Shown here one piece after another: positions 12,291 to 19,014 of a DNA stretch of 64,000 nucleotides (position 1 is its first letter; each line of letters starts with the position of its first letter). Under the pieces are notes generated by a model that made no database searches, was not told where the DNA came from, and saw only the letters and a program-made list of their open reading frames with translations. Source of the stretch: Nevskia soli DSM 19509 (GTDB lineage: Bacteria; Pseudomonadota; Gammaproteobacteria; Nevskiales; Nevskiaceae); contig NZ_JONR01000010.1 of the NCBI RefSeq assembly GCF_000711955.1, positions 134,375 to 198,374 on the forward strand, written 5' to 3'. Both the position numbers and the translations under genes were made by a program.

Positions 12291-12313
12291 TCGGAGGGAA
12301 GCGGCCCGTCTCC

Positions 12314-12319
12314 TATACT
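12314..12319 (+). promoter_or_regulatory. -10 box suggesting a leaderless sensor-kinase transcript
   Basis: TATACT ends only 5 bp before the ATG at 12325, and no Shine-Dalgarno sequence is seen. Transcription from this box would start at about the first base of the start codon, giving a leaderless message. No good -35 box is visible, consistent with activator dependence. Confidence 0.35.
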
Positions 12320-12324
12320 GCGGC

Positions 12325-13512
12325 ATGGAACAGGCCCCCCAGACGCTGCGCGCCAATCACTGGAGTGGTCCTTTCGCGCCGCTGAGCCTGGCGGTCTACC
12401 TCACCTGGATCGCCGTCGCCCTGCAGCCCTGGCTCGACTGGCGGCACGGGCGCCTGCACTGGTCCGGCGTCACTGCCGTCGGGCTGCTCGGCATGATCGC
12501 CGTGCCGGTGCTCTACATCCTGCGTTCGCGCTACGGCCGTCCCGAGAGCGACGCCGACCTCGCCCGCCTGCGCATCCTGGTGCTGCTGCAGATTCCCGCC
12601 GCGCTGCTGGCCTGCTACGCCTTCGGCGGCGGCACCATGCCGATCCTGCTGGTCGTCATCGCCGGCCAGGTCAGCGTCCTGTATCCCCTGCGCGCGGCCC
12701 TGGGGCTGATGCTGCTGGCCAATGCGGCGCTGCTGCTGATGTTGCAGCAACGCTGGGGCTGGGCCGACGCCGCCGCCTCGATGCTCTCCTACGGCGCCTT
12801 CCAGACCTTTGCCGCCATGATGACCGCCTACGCCAGGAGCGCCGAGGAATCGCGCGACATCGCCGTGCGCATCAACAGCGAGCTGCTCGCGACGCGGCGC
12901 CTGCTGCTGGAAAGCACGCGCAGCGAAGAGCGCCTGCGCCTGTCGCGCGAGCTCCACGACGTGGTCGGCCACAAGCTCACCGCGCTGAAATTGCAGCTGC
13001 GCTTGCAGGCGCGCCAGGGCGGCCAGACGTCCGCGCCGGCCATCGCCGAATGCGAGCGCCTTGCCGACGAACTGCTGACCGACGTGCGCGGCGTGGTCGG
13101 CGCCCTGCGCGAACACGACGGCATCGACCTGCAACAGGCCTTGGCCGCCCTGGTGCCGGCGCTGCCGCATCCCAGGGTGCGGCTGGAGCTGGCGCCGGAA
13201 GCGCGCGCCGCCGGCGTGGCCCAGGCGCAGGCGCTGCTGCGCTGCGCCCAGGAGGGCCTGACCAATGCCTTGCGTCACAGCGGCGCCGCGCAGATCGTCA
13301 TCCGCCTCGCCGCCGATGCCGGCGGCATCGGCCTCAGCGTGGAGGACGACGGCCGTGCCCAGCAGGCGCCGATCCCCGGCAACGGCCTGCGCGGCATGCG
13401 CGAACGGCTCGAAGCCCTCGGCGGTCGTCTCGAACTCGGCGTTGCGGAACGCGGCGGCCTGCGCCTGCGTGCCTGGCTACCGCAGGCCTCACCGGCGGAC
13501 TCGCTGCCATGA
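12325..13512 (+). CDS. Two-component sensor histidine kinase (HisKA_3, NarL/DesK class)
   Basis: The 395-residue protein has an N-terminal half with about five or six membrane segments (residues 15-165), and no periplasmic sensor domain is evident. A short coiled region leads to the H-box RLSRELHDVVGHKLTALKL with phospho-acceptor His211. The ATPase domain shows CAQEGLTNALRHSG (N-box) and GNGLRGMRERLEALGG (G-box). This DesK-like layout is typical of kinases that sense membrane state or small hydrophobic signals. Its stop overlaps the start of the response regulator gene (ATGA), so the pair is translationally coupled. Confidence 0.93.
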   Translation: MEQAPQTLRANHWSGPFAPLSLAVYLTWIAVALQPWLDWRHGRLHWSGVTAVGLLGMIAVPVLYILRSRYGRPESDADLARLRILVLLQIPAALLACYAFGGGTMPILLVVIAGQVSVLYPLRAALGLMLLANAALLLMLQQRWGWADAAASMLSYGAFQTFAAMMTAYARSAEESRDIAVRINSELLATRRLLLESTRSEERLRLSRELHDVVGHKLTALKLQLRLQARQGGQTSAPAIAECERLADELLTDVRGVVGALREHDGIDLQQALAALVPALPHPRVRLELAPEARAAGVAQAQALLRCAQEGLTNALRHSGAAQIVIRLAADAGGIGLSVEDDGRAQQAPIPGNGLRGMRERLEALGGRLELGVAERGGLRLRAWLPQASPADSLP

Positions 13513-14141
13513 TTCCGCCACTGCGGCTCGCCCTGGCCGACGACCAGGCCCTGGTACGGCGCGGCCTGCGCGCCCTGCTCGAAGACCTGGGTGGCCTCGA
13601 GGTGGCGATCGAAGCCGAGGACGGCGCGATCCTGCTGGCTGCCTTGCGGCAGACCCGCGTCGACGTACTGATCAGCGATGTGCGCATGCCGCGCCACTCC
13701 GGCATCGAGGTGGTGCGCGCCTTGCGCGCCCGTGGCGACTACACCCCCGCCATCCTGCTCACCACCTTCGACGATGCCGCCCTGCTGCAAGGCGCGGTGC
13801 AGGCCGGCGCCCAGGGCTTCCTGCTCAAGGATGCGGCGCCGGAAGAATTGAAGGCGGCGATCCTGCGCGTGGCCGCCGGCGAAACCCTGCTGTCGCCGCA
13901 AAGCCTGCAGGCCGCGCGCCTCGGCGTGCCCGCCGACCAGGGTACGCCGGCGCACCTGACCGAGCGTGAACTGGCGGTGCTGCGCCTCGTCGCCGGCGGC
14001 TACTCCAACAAGGAGACCGGCCGCGCGCTGGGCATTTCCGACGGCACCGTCAAGAACCACCTCACCGAAATCCTCCACAAGCTGGACGCGCGCGACCGCA
14101 CCCACGCCGTGCTCAAGGCCATCGGTGCGCGTTTGTTGTAA
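13509..14141 (+). CDS. NarL/FixJ-family response regulator
   Basis: The 210-residue protein starts at the ATG that overlaps the kinase stop. The receiver domain carries acidic residues at LALADDQALV, phospho-acceptor Asp57 in VLISDVRMPRHSG, Thr in ILLTTFDD and Lys in GFLLKDA. The C-terminal LuxR-type helix-turn-helix is LTERELAVLRLVAGGYSNKETGRALGIS followed by TVKNHLTEILHKL. It is the partner of the kinase just upstream. A plausible binding site lies in front of the operon. A membrane-protein gene follows after 26 bp and may be a target or accessory. Confidence 0.93.
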   Translation: MIPPLRLALADDQALVRRGLRALLEDLGGLEVAIEAEDGAILLAALRQTRVDVLISDVRMPRHSGIEVVRALRARGDYTPAILLTTFDDAALLQGAVQAGAQGFLLKDAAPEELKAAILRVAAGETLLSPQSLQAARLGVPADQGTPAHLTERELAVLRLVAGGYSNKETGRALGISDGTVKNHLTEILHKLDARDRTHAVLKAIGARLL

Positions 14142-14167
14142 GGATTCCTCGTGTATAAGGAACGCTC

Positions 14168-14743
14168 ATGAACGTCCTGCCCTTCCACGGCCTGGCGCTG
14201 TTGCCCGTCGCCGCCCTGCTCCTGTACAGCCTGTACCGGCGCTACCGCCGTCACGTCGGCCCGCAGGAAGTGACGCCGCTGCGCATGGGCCTGCGGGTGC
14301 TGCTGCTGTGCGGGCTGGCCGTGTTCATCCTGGCGCTGCCGCGCTCGACGCTGCTGCACCTGGGCCTGATCGGCGGCATCGCCACCGGCGTCGCGCTGGG
14401 ACTGTTCAGCCTGCTCCACACCCGCTTCGAAACGCGCGGCGCCAAGCACTATTACATCCCCAACATCTACATCGGCCTGGCGGTGTCCGCCCTGTTCGCG
14501 CTGCGCCTGATCTACCGCTTCGCCGTGCTGTACCCGCAGATGCAGCAGGCCGGCGGCTTCCACCTGCCCAACCCGGGTGATCCCCTGGCCGCCATGGGCG
14601 GCTCGAAGAGCCTGCTGACCCTGGCCATGCTTGGCGTGGTGATCGGCTATTACGCTTCGTACTACGCCGGTGTCCTGCTGCAAAGCCGCAGGGCCGTGGC
14701 AGCGCAGCCGGCGCCGGCGGTGGAGACGGACGGCGCCGGCTGA
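14168..14743 (+). CDS. Multi-pass membrane protein (CcdC/DUF1453-like)
   Basis: The 191-residue protein has about four or five hydrophobic segments, and the fragment TRFETRGAKHYYIPNIYIGLAVSALFALRL resembles the CcdC/DUF1453 family. The family's function is not established in proteobacteria. It follows the response regulator by 26 bp in the same direction, so it probably belongs to the same operon as an output or modulator of the sensor kinase. The Pro/Ala-rich C-terminal tail is likely cytoplasmic. Confidence 0.7.
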   Translation: MNVLPFHGLALLPVAALLLYSLYRRYRRHVGPQEVTPLRMGLRVLLLCGLAVFILALPRSTLLHLGLIGGIATGVALGLFSLLHTRFETRGAKHYYIPNIYIGLAVSALFALRLIYRFAVLYPQMQQAGGFHLPNPGDPLAAMGGSKSLLTLAMLGVVIGYYASYYAGVLLQSRRAVAAQPAPAVETDGAG

Positions 14744-14752
14744 GCTGTTGCC

Positions 14753-14891
14753 ATGCGCATCTGGCATGCGCATGCTGGTTGGCCATGCGGAAATCCCGCT
14801 CTGAGCGCCTGCGCAAGATGAATATCCCGAATGGCCGGCGGCCCCGCTGAATCTTGATGACAGCCTCGGCATGCGCAGCTACAATGCGCAT
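14753..14891. promoter_or_regulatory. Repeated ATGCGCAT octamers and candidate ccdAB operator/promoter
   Basis: The self-complementary octamer ATGCGCAT occurs at 14753-14760, 14766-14773 and 14884-14891. ATGCGCA at 14871-14877 and TGCGCAT at 14885-14891 form an inverted repeat whose centre covers TACAAT (14880-14885), a good -10 box. TTGATG at 14854 may be a -35 box, with a long 20-bp spacer. Binding of an antitoxin complex here would cover the promoter, as in other toxin-antitoxin loci. Confidence 0.5.
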
Positions 14892-14918
14892 GAATTCAAC
14901 GTGCAGGCCATTCCCGCC

Positions 14919-15170
14919 ATGCCCAAGGGCGCCCTCAAATCCAGTCTGCTGCGCAAGCCGGTGAATCTGTCGGCCCGCAAGGAACTGCTCGACGAGGCGC
15001 GCAAGCTCGGTTTGAACCTGTCGCGCCTGTTCGAAGAGGCGCTGGATGCACGCCTGCGTGAATCGCGGGTGCGGCACTGGCAGGAAGAGAACCGCGCCGC
15101 CCTGGAAGCCTTCAGCCGCTACATCGAGCGCAACGGCATCTTCGGGGACAGCGAGGAGCGCGGTTTCTGA
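14919..15170 (+). CDS. ccdA: CcdA-family antitoxin
   Basis: I chose the ATG at 14919 (83 residues), close to the usual CcdA length; an upstream in-frame ATG at 14871 lies inside the presumed operator. The N-terminal part (LRKPVNLSARKELLDEARKLGLNLSRLFEEAL) is a ribbon-helix-helix DNA-binding fold. The acidic C-terminal part contains RHWQEENRAALEAFSRYIERNGIFGD, the usual toxin-wrapping tail. The antitoxin should neutralise CcdB and repress the operon. Its stop overlaps the ccdB start (ATGA), which gives the coupling expected of such pairs. Confidence 0.92.
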   Translation: MPKGALKSSLLRKPVNLSARKELLDEARKLGLNLSRLFEEALDARLRESRVRHWQEENRAALEAFSRYIERNGIFGDSEERGF

Positions 15171-15487
15171 TGGCGCAGTTCCGCGTCTATCAGAACCCTC
15201 GAGTCGCAGGCCGTGAACGCATTCCCTTCGTGCTCGACGTGCAGTCGGACGTGGTCGAACTGCTGCCCACGCGGCTGGTGATTCCCCTGGTGCGTGATCG
15301 CCTGTTCCCCTCGCGCCGCATCCCGCGACTGAATCCCGGCTTCAGCATCAAGGGGCACAGCGTGGTGCTGTCTCCGGCGGAAATGGGCGCCGTGGCGGCT
15401 TCCGCGCTGGTGGATCCACTGGCTGACCTGTCGGCACAGCGTACCGACATCATTGCCGCCCTCGATCTTTTGTTTACCGGAATCTGA
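15170..15487 (+). CDS. ccdB: CcdB-family toxin (gyrase poison family)
   Basis: The 105-residue protein aligns with CcdB throughout: FRVYQNPRV, FVLDVQSDVVELLPTRLVIPL, LNPGFSIKGHSVVLSPAEMGAV and a C-terminus ending LLFTGI. Plasmid F CcdB ends MFWGI, and its Trp99 is important for gyrase poisoning; here that position is Thr. Family members trap DNA gyrase on DNA. Whether this one is active cannot be told from sequence. The next gene, pyrF, starts one base after the stop, so the toxin gene is tightly joined to a housekeeping operon. Confidence 0.92.
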   Translation: MAQFRVYQNPRVAGRERIPFVLDVQSDVVELLPTRLVIPLVRDRLFPSRRIPRLNPGFSIKGHSVVLSPAEMGAVAASALVDPLADLSAQRTDIIAALDLLFTGI

Positions 15488-15488
15488 A

Positions 15489-16214
15489 GTGCCCAACACC
15501 GCCAAGTCCACCAGCATCCCCCCGCAGGACCGCCTCATCGTCGCCCTCGACCTGCCGGAAGCCGCCGCCGCCAAGGCCCTGGTCGAGCGCATCGGCGACG
15601 CCGCCGTCTTCTACAAGATCGGCATGGAGCTGTGCATGGCGCCCGGCTTCTTCGAGCTGCTGGCCTGGCTGCGCGGCCGCGGCAACAAGGTCTTCGTCGA
15701 TCTCAAGTTCTTCGACATCCCGGAAACCGTGGCGCGGGCGGTCAGCGCCCTGTCCGAACACGGCGCCCAGTTCTGCACCATCCACGGCAACCAGGCCATC
15801 ATGGAAGCCGCCGCCAAGGCCAAGGGCAACGGCCTCAAGGTTCTGGCGGTGACCGCCCTCACCAGCCTCGACCGCGGCGACCTCGACGACCTCGGCTTCC
15901 ACTGCGACGTCGAAGCCCTGGTGCTGTCGCGCGCGCGCCGCGCCCTGGCCGCCGGTTGCGACGGCGTCGTCTCCTCCGGCCTGGAGGTGGCGAAACTGCG
16001 CGCCGAAGCGCCGCGCGAACTGATCGTCGTCACCCCTGGCATCCGCCCGGTGGACAACCGCGTCGACTCCGACCAGAAGCGCGTCATGACCCCGGCACGC
16101 GCGTTGCAAGCCGGAGCCGACTACCTGGTGGTGGGCCGCCCGATCCGCGACGCCGCCGATCCGCGCGCCGCCGCCCAGGCGATCCAGGCCGAGATCGCCG
16201 CCGCCCTCGCATAA
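15489..16214 (+). CDS. pyrF: Orotidine 5'-phosphate decarboxylase
   Basis: The start is taken as GTG 15489, one base after ccdB, since the only upstream ATG lies inside the toxin gene. The 241-residue product shows RLIVALDLPEAAAA, KVFVDLKFFDIPETVARAV (catalytic Lys/Asp region), TSLDRGDLDDLG, ELIVVTPGIRP and DYLVVGRPIRDAADP (phosphate loop). It forms UMP in the last step of de novo pyrimidine synthesis. The ribosome-binding site is weak, so expression may depend on translation through ccdB or on a promoter within ccdAB. hemE follows after 13 bp. Confidence 0.96.
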   Translation: MPNTAKSTSIPPQDRLIVALDLPEAAAAKALVERIGDAAVFYKIGMELCMAPGFFELLAWLRGRGNKVFVDLKFFDIPETVARAVSALSEHGAQFCTIHGNQAIMEAAAKAKGNGLKVLAVTALTSLDRGDLDDLGFHCDVEALVLSRARRALAAGCDGVVSSGLEVAKLRAEAPRELIVVTPGIRPVDNRVDSDQKRVMTPARALQAGADYLVVGRPIRDAADPRAAAQAIQAEIAAALA

Positions 16215-16227
16215 CCGAACGAAAAAC

Positions 16228-17301
16228 ATGACTCCCCCGAATCCCCTGAAAAACGACCTGTTCCTGCGCGCCCTGCGGCGCGAGCCGGTGGAACGCACCC
16301 CGGTGTGGCTGATGCGCCAGGCCGGCCGCTACCTGGCCGAGTATCGCGCCACCCGCGCCAAGGCCGGCGACTTCCTGGCCCTGTGCAAGAACCCGGAGCT
16401 GGCCTGCGAAGTGACGATGCAGCCGATCGAGCGCTTCGGCTTCGACGCGGCCATCCTGTTCTCCGACATCCTCACCGTGCCGGATGCCATGGGCCTGGGC
16501 CTGCACTTCGTCGACAACGAAGGCCCGGCCTTCCACCATCCGCTGCGCACCGAGGAAGCCATCCTCAAGCTGCGTGTGCCGGAGCCGGAAGCCGAGCTGG
16601 GCTACGTCATGGACGCGGTGCGCACCATCAAGACCGCCCTGGCCGGCCGCGTGCCGCTGATCGGCTTCGCCGGCAGCCCCTGGACCCTGGCCACCTACAT
16701 GATCGAGGGCGCCGGCTCGCGCGACTTCGTCCACGCCAAGCGCCTGCGCTACGACCGCCCGGACCTGCTCAAGACCCTGCTGTCCAAGCTGGCCGAAGCC
16801 GTGGCCCTGTACCTGGCGGCGCAGGTCCGCGCCGGCGCCGACGCCTTGATGGTGTTCGACACCTGGGGCGGCGCGCTCGATCCGCAGGGCTACCGCGAGT
16901 TCTCGCTGGCGGCGATGCAGGACGTGATCGAGCGCCTGCGCGTCCTGGCCCCCGGCGTGCCGGTGATCCTGTTCAGCAAAGGCGCCGCCGCCCACCTGGG
17001 TGAAATGTCGCGGAGCGGCGCCGCCGCGCTGGGCGTGGACTGGACCGCCAGCCTGGCCGACGCACGCAAGGCCGTCGGCGGCCGCGTCGCGCTGCAGGGC
17101 AACCTCGATCCCACCTCCCTGTTCGCCCGCCCGGAGAAAGTGCGCGAACTGGTTGCCGGCGTGCTGGCCGACTACGGTCATGGCCCGGGCCATATCTTCA
17201 ACCTGGGCCACGGCATCCTGCAGCACACGCCCATCGAGAGCGTCGCCGCCCTGGTCGAAGCGGTGCGCGATCTCAGCCCGGCGTATCAACAAGCGAGCTA
17301 G
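16228..17301 (+). CDS. hemE: Uroporphyrinogen decarboxylase
   Basis: The 357-residue length is normal for HemE. The N-terminal signature is RTPVWLMRQAGRYLAEYR with the conserved Arg pair, followed by DAAILFSDILTVPDAMG (catalytic Asp), GFAGSPWTLATYMIEG, VFDTWGGALDP and NLGHGILQHTPIESV with the conserved His near the end. It decarboxylates the four acetate side chains of uroporphyrinogen III to give coproporphyrinogen III, the substrate of HemF, which is encoded at 49.1 kb. It lies in one block with pyrF and the acyltransferase gene. Confidence 0.98.
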   Translation: MTPPNPLKNDLFLRALRREPVERTPVWLMRQAGRYLAEYRATRAKAGDFLALCKNPELACEVTMQPIERFGFDAAILFSDILTVPDAMGLGLHFVDNEGPAFHHPLRTEEAILKLRVPEPEAELGYVMDAVRTIKTALAGRVPLIGFAGSPWTLATYMIEGAGSRDFVHAKRLRYDRPDLLKTLLSKLAEAVALYLAAQVRAGADALMVFDTWGGALDPQGYREFSLAAMQDVIERLRVLAPGVPVILFSKGAAAHLGEMSRSGAAALGVDWTASLADARKAVGGRVALQGNLDPTSLFARPEKVRELVAGVLADYGHGPGHIFNLGHGILQHTPIESVAALVEAVRDLSPAYQQAS

Positions 17302-17309
17302 GAGCTCAA

Positions 17310-18230
17310 GTGCTGCGCTGGCTGCCAGCCCTGCTGGTCATCGCGCTGAGCTTCGCGCTGCTGCTGATCGCGCTGCTGATCAGCTTCGCCCTGCTGATGC
17401 TGGGCGCGCTGGTGAAATTCCTCACGCCCTCGGCGCGGGGCCGCACCTGGCTGGCGCGCAACTGGCTCGGCGCCTTCGTCGGCAACGGCAGCTGGTGGGG
17501 TCTCAACCGCCTGACCTACCTGCTGATGCACGGCCCCCGCCGCAACATCGTCATCGAAGGCGAGCTCGATCCGGACAAGACCTGGCTGCTGGTGTGCAAC
17601 CACCAGTCCTATGCCGACATCCCGCTGCTGGTGGACATCTTCGGCCGGCGCATCCCCTTCACGCGCTTCTTCCTCAAGCAGGAACTGTTGTGGATGCCGG
17701 TGATCGGCATGGCCTGCATGGCCCTGGACATGCCCTTCGTCAAGCGCCATTCCAAGGCCGCCATCGCCGCCAATCCGGCACTGCGGCAGCAGGACCTGGA
17801 AGTCACCCGCAAGGCCTGCGAGAAGTACCGCCAGATCCCCGTCACGATGGTGAATTTCCTCGAGGGCACCCGCTTCACCCCGGCCAAGCGCGACGCCAAG
17901 GGCTCGCCCTACCGCAACCTGCTGCGTCCCAAGGCCGCCGGGCTGTCCTTCGCCCTCAACGCCATGGGCGACCAGTTCGCCGGCATCGTCGACGTCACCC
18001 TGTGCTACGTGCCCAGCCGCTACGGCACACTCGGCAGTTTCCTGCGCGGCCAGCAGCGCGACATCGCGGTCCGCGCCCGCGTGCTGCCGGTGCCGACGGA
18101 CCTCGTCGGCGGCGACTACCAGGACGATCCGGAATTCCGCGAGCGTTTCCAGAACTGGGTCAACGCCCTGTGGGAACGCAAGGACGAGGAATTGAGCCGC
18201 CTCAAGGCCGAGGCGCTACAGGGCCGGTAG
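17310..18230 (+). CDS. Membrane-bound PlsC-family acyltransferase (YihG-like)
   Basis: The GTG start gives 306 residues with two N-terminal hydrophobic segments (residues 3-30). The acyltransferase motif I is NHQSYAD (His98 and Asp103), and the second block is VNFLEGTRFT, both typical of 1-acylglycerol-3-phosphate acyltransferases. The FLEGTRF form and overall length match the YihG/YcjX-type subgroup rather than short PlsC. It should transfer acyl chains to lysophosphatidate or a related lipid at the inner membrane. It begins 8 bp after hemE and is probably co-transcribed. Confidence 0.85.
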   Translation: MLRWLPALLVIALSFALLLIALLISFALLMLGALVKFLTPSARGRTWLARNWLGAFVGNGSWWGLNRLTYLLMHGPRRNIVIEGELDPDKTWLLVCNHQSYADIPLLVDIFGRRIPFTRFFLKQELLWMPVIGMACMALDMPFVKRHSKAAIAANPALRQQDLEVTRKACEKYRQIPVTMVNFLEGTRFTPAKRDAKGSPYRNLLRPKAAGLSFALNAMGDQFAGIVDVTLCYVPSRYGTLGSFLRGQQRDIAVRARVLPVPTDLVGGDYQDDPEFRERFQNWVNALWERKDEELSRLKAEALQGR

Positions 18231-18256
18231 GTCGGATCAAGCGAAGCGGATCCGAC
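18231..18256. repeat. Palindromic element with AAGCGAAGCG loop, copy 1
   Basis: Stem GTCGGATC / GATCCGAC encloses the loop AAGCGAAGCG. The element starts directly after the acyltransferase stop codon. Related copies with different stems are at 37517-37542 (opposite strand) and 63859-63885. Confidence 0.85.
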
Positions 18257-18309
18257 TCTGCCCAATAGCCGGGGGCGTGACGCTCCGCTTTTATCCGCCT
18301 TTCAAAATC

Positions 18310-18354
18310 CTCCGTTCGCCCCGAGTGCCCGCGCAGCGGGTGTATCGAGGGGCC
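18310..18354. repeat. 45-bp dispersed repeat, copy 1
   Basis: This 45-bp segment is identical to 34303-34347. It contains an internal short hairpin CCCGC-GCA-GCGGG and outer GCCCC/GGGGC arms. It lies between convergent genes (acyltransferase and yajQ). Confidence 0.9.
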
Positions 18355-18395
18355 AAAGCGACAACTGGCCAAACACCAGAAGGCGTTGACGCCGC

Positions 18396-18878
18396 TCAGT
18401 CCCGGAAATTCTCGAACTGCAGCGGCAACTCCAGTTCCGCCTTGCGCAGCAGCGCGATCGCCGCCTGCAAATCATCCCGCTTCTTGCCGTTGACGCGCAG
18501 CTTGTCGCCGTTGATCTGCGTATCAACCTTGATCTTGGCTTCCTTGATCTTCGCCGCGATCTTCTTCGCGTCGGCCTGCTCGATGCCCTGCTTGATGGTG
18601 ACCTTGCGCCGCGCCTCGGCCAGGTTGGTTTCCACGTCGCCGAGCTCGATGCTGCGCAGGTCGATGCCGCGCCCGGCCAGCCGCGGTCGCAGCATGTCCA
18701 GCAATTGGTCCAGCTGGTACTCGCTCGGCGCGAACAGCGTCACCACGTATTCCTCCAGCTCGAAGCGCGCATTGGTGCCGCGCAGGTCGTAGCGGTTGCC
18801 CAGGTCGCGCCGCGCCTGGTCGATGGCGTTGGTCAGCTCGTGCTTGTCTACTTTGGAAACGATGTCGAAGGAGGGCAT
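18396..18878 (-). CDS. yajQ: YajQ-family nucleotide-binding protein
   Basis: The start at 18878 gives MPSFDIVSKVDKHELTNAIDQA, the invariant YajQ N-terminus, and a 160-residue product of normal length; the longer open frame upstream is not conserved. Other marks are DLRGTNARFELEEYVVTLFAPSEYQLDQL and KKRDDLQAAIALLRKAELELPLQFENFRD at the C-terminus. YajQ proteins bind nucleic acid or nucleotides, and a Xanthomonas member binds cyclic di-GMP; the role here is unknown. It is divergent from the radical SAM gene. Confidence 0.96.
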   Translation of the reverse strand: MPSFDIVSKVDKHELTNAIDQARRDLGNRYDLRGTNARFELEEYVVTLFAPSEYQLDQLLDMLRPRLAGRGIDLRSIELGDVETNLAEARRKVTIKQGIEQADAKKIAAKIKEAKIKVDTQINGDKLRVNGKKRDDLQAAIALLRKAELELPLQFENFRD

Positions 18879-19014
18879 GGCGATGTCGGCGGTTGCGGTG
18901 TACGTGCAGCAGTATAGGGCGGGGTCCGCGGCCAGGGCCATTTGCTAAGATGGCGCCGCGCCGACACGGCGTGGGAAAAGGCCGCACTGGCCCGGACCGT
19001 AAAGCGTTGCCAGA

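Noticed and set aside
12213..13508. Long N-terminal extension of the response regulator frame
   Set aside because: It overlaps the histidine kinase in another frame. The ATG at 13509 gives a receiver domain of normal length.
14871..14918. Upstream ATG for ccdA, adding 16 residues
   Set aside because: That start lies inside the palindromic operator and overlaps the likely -10 box; the ATG at 14919 gives the normal CcdA length.
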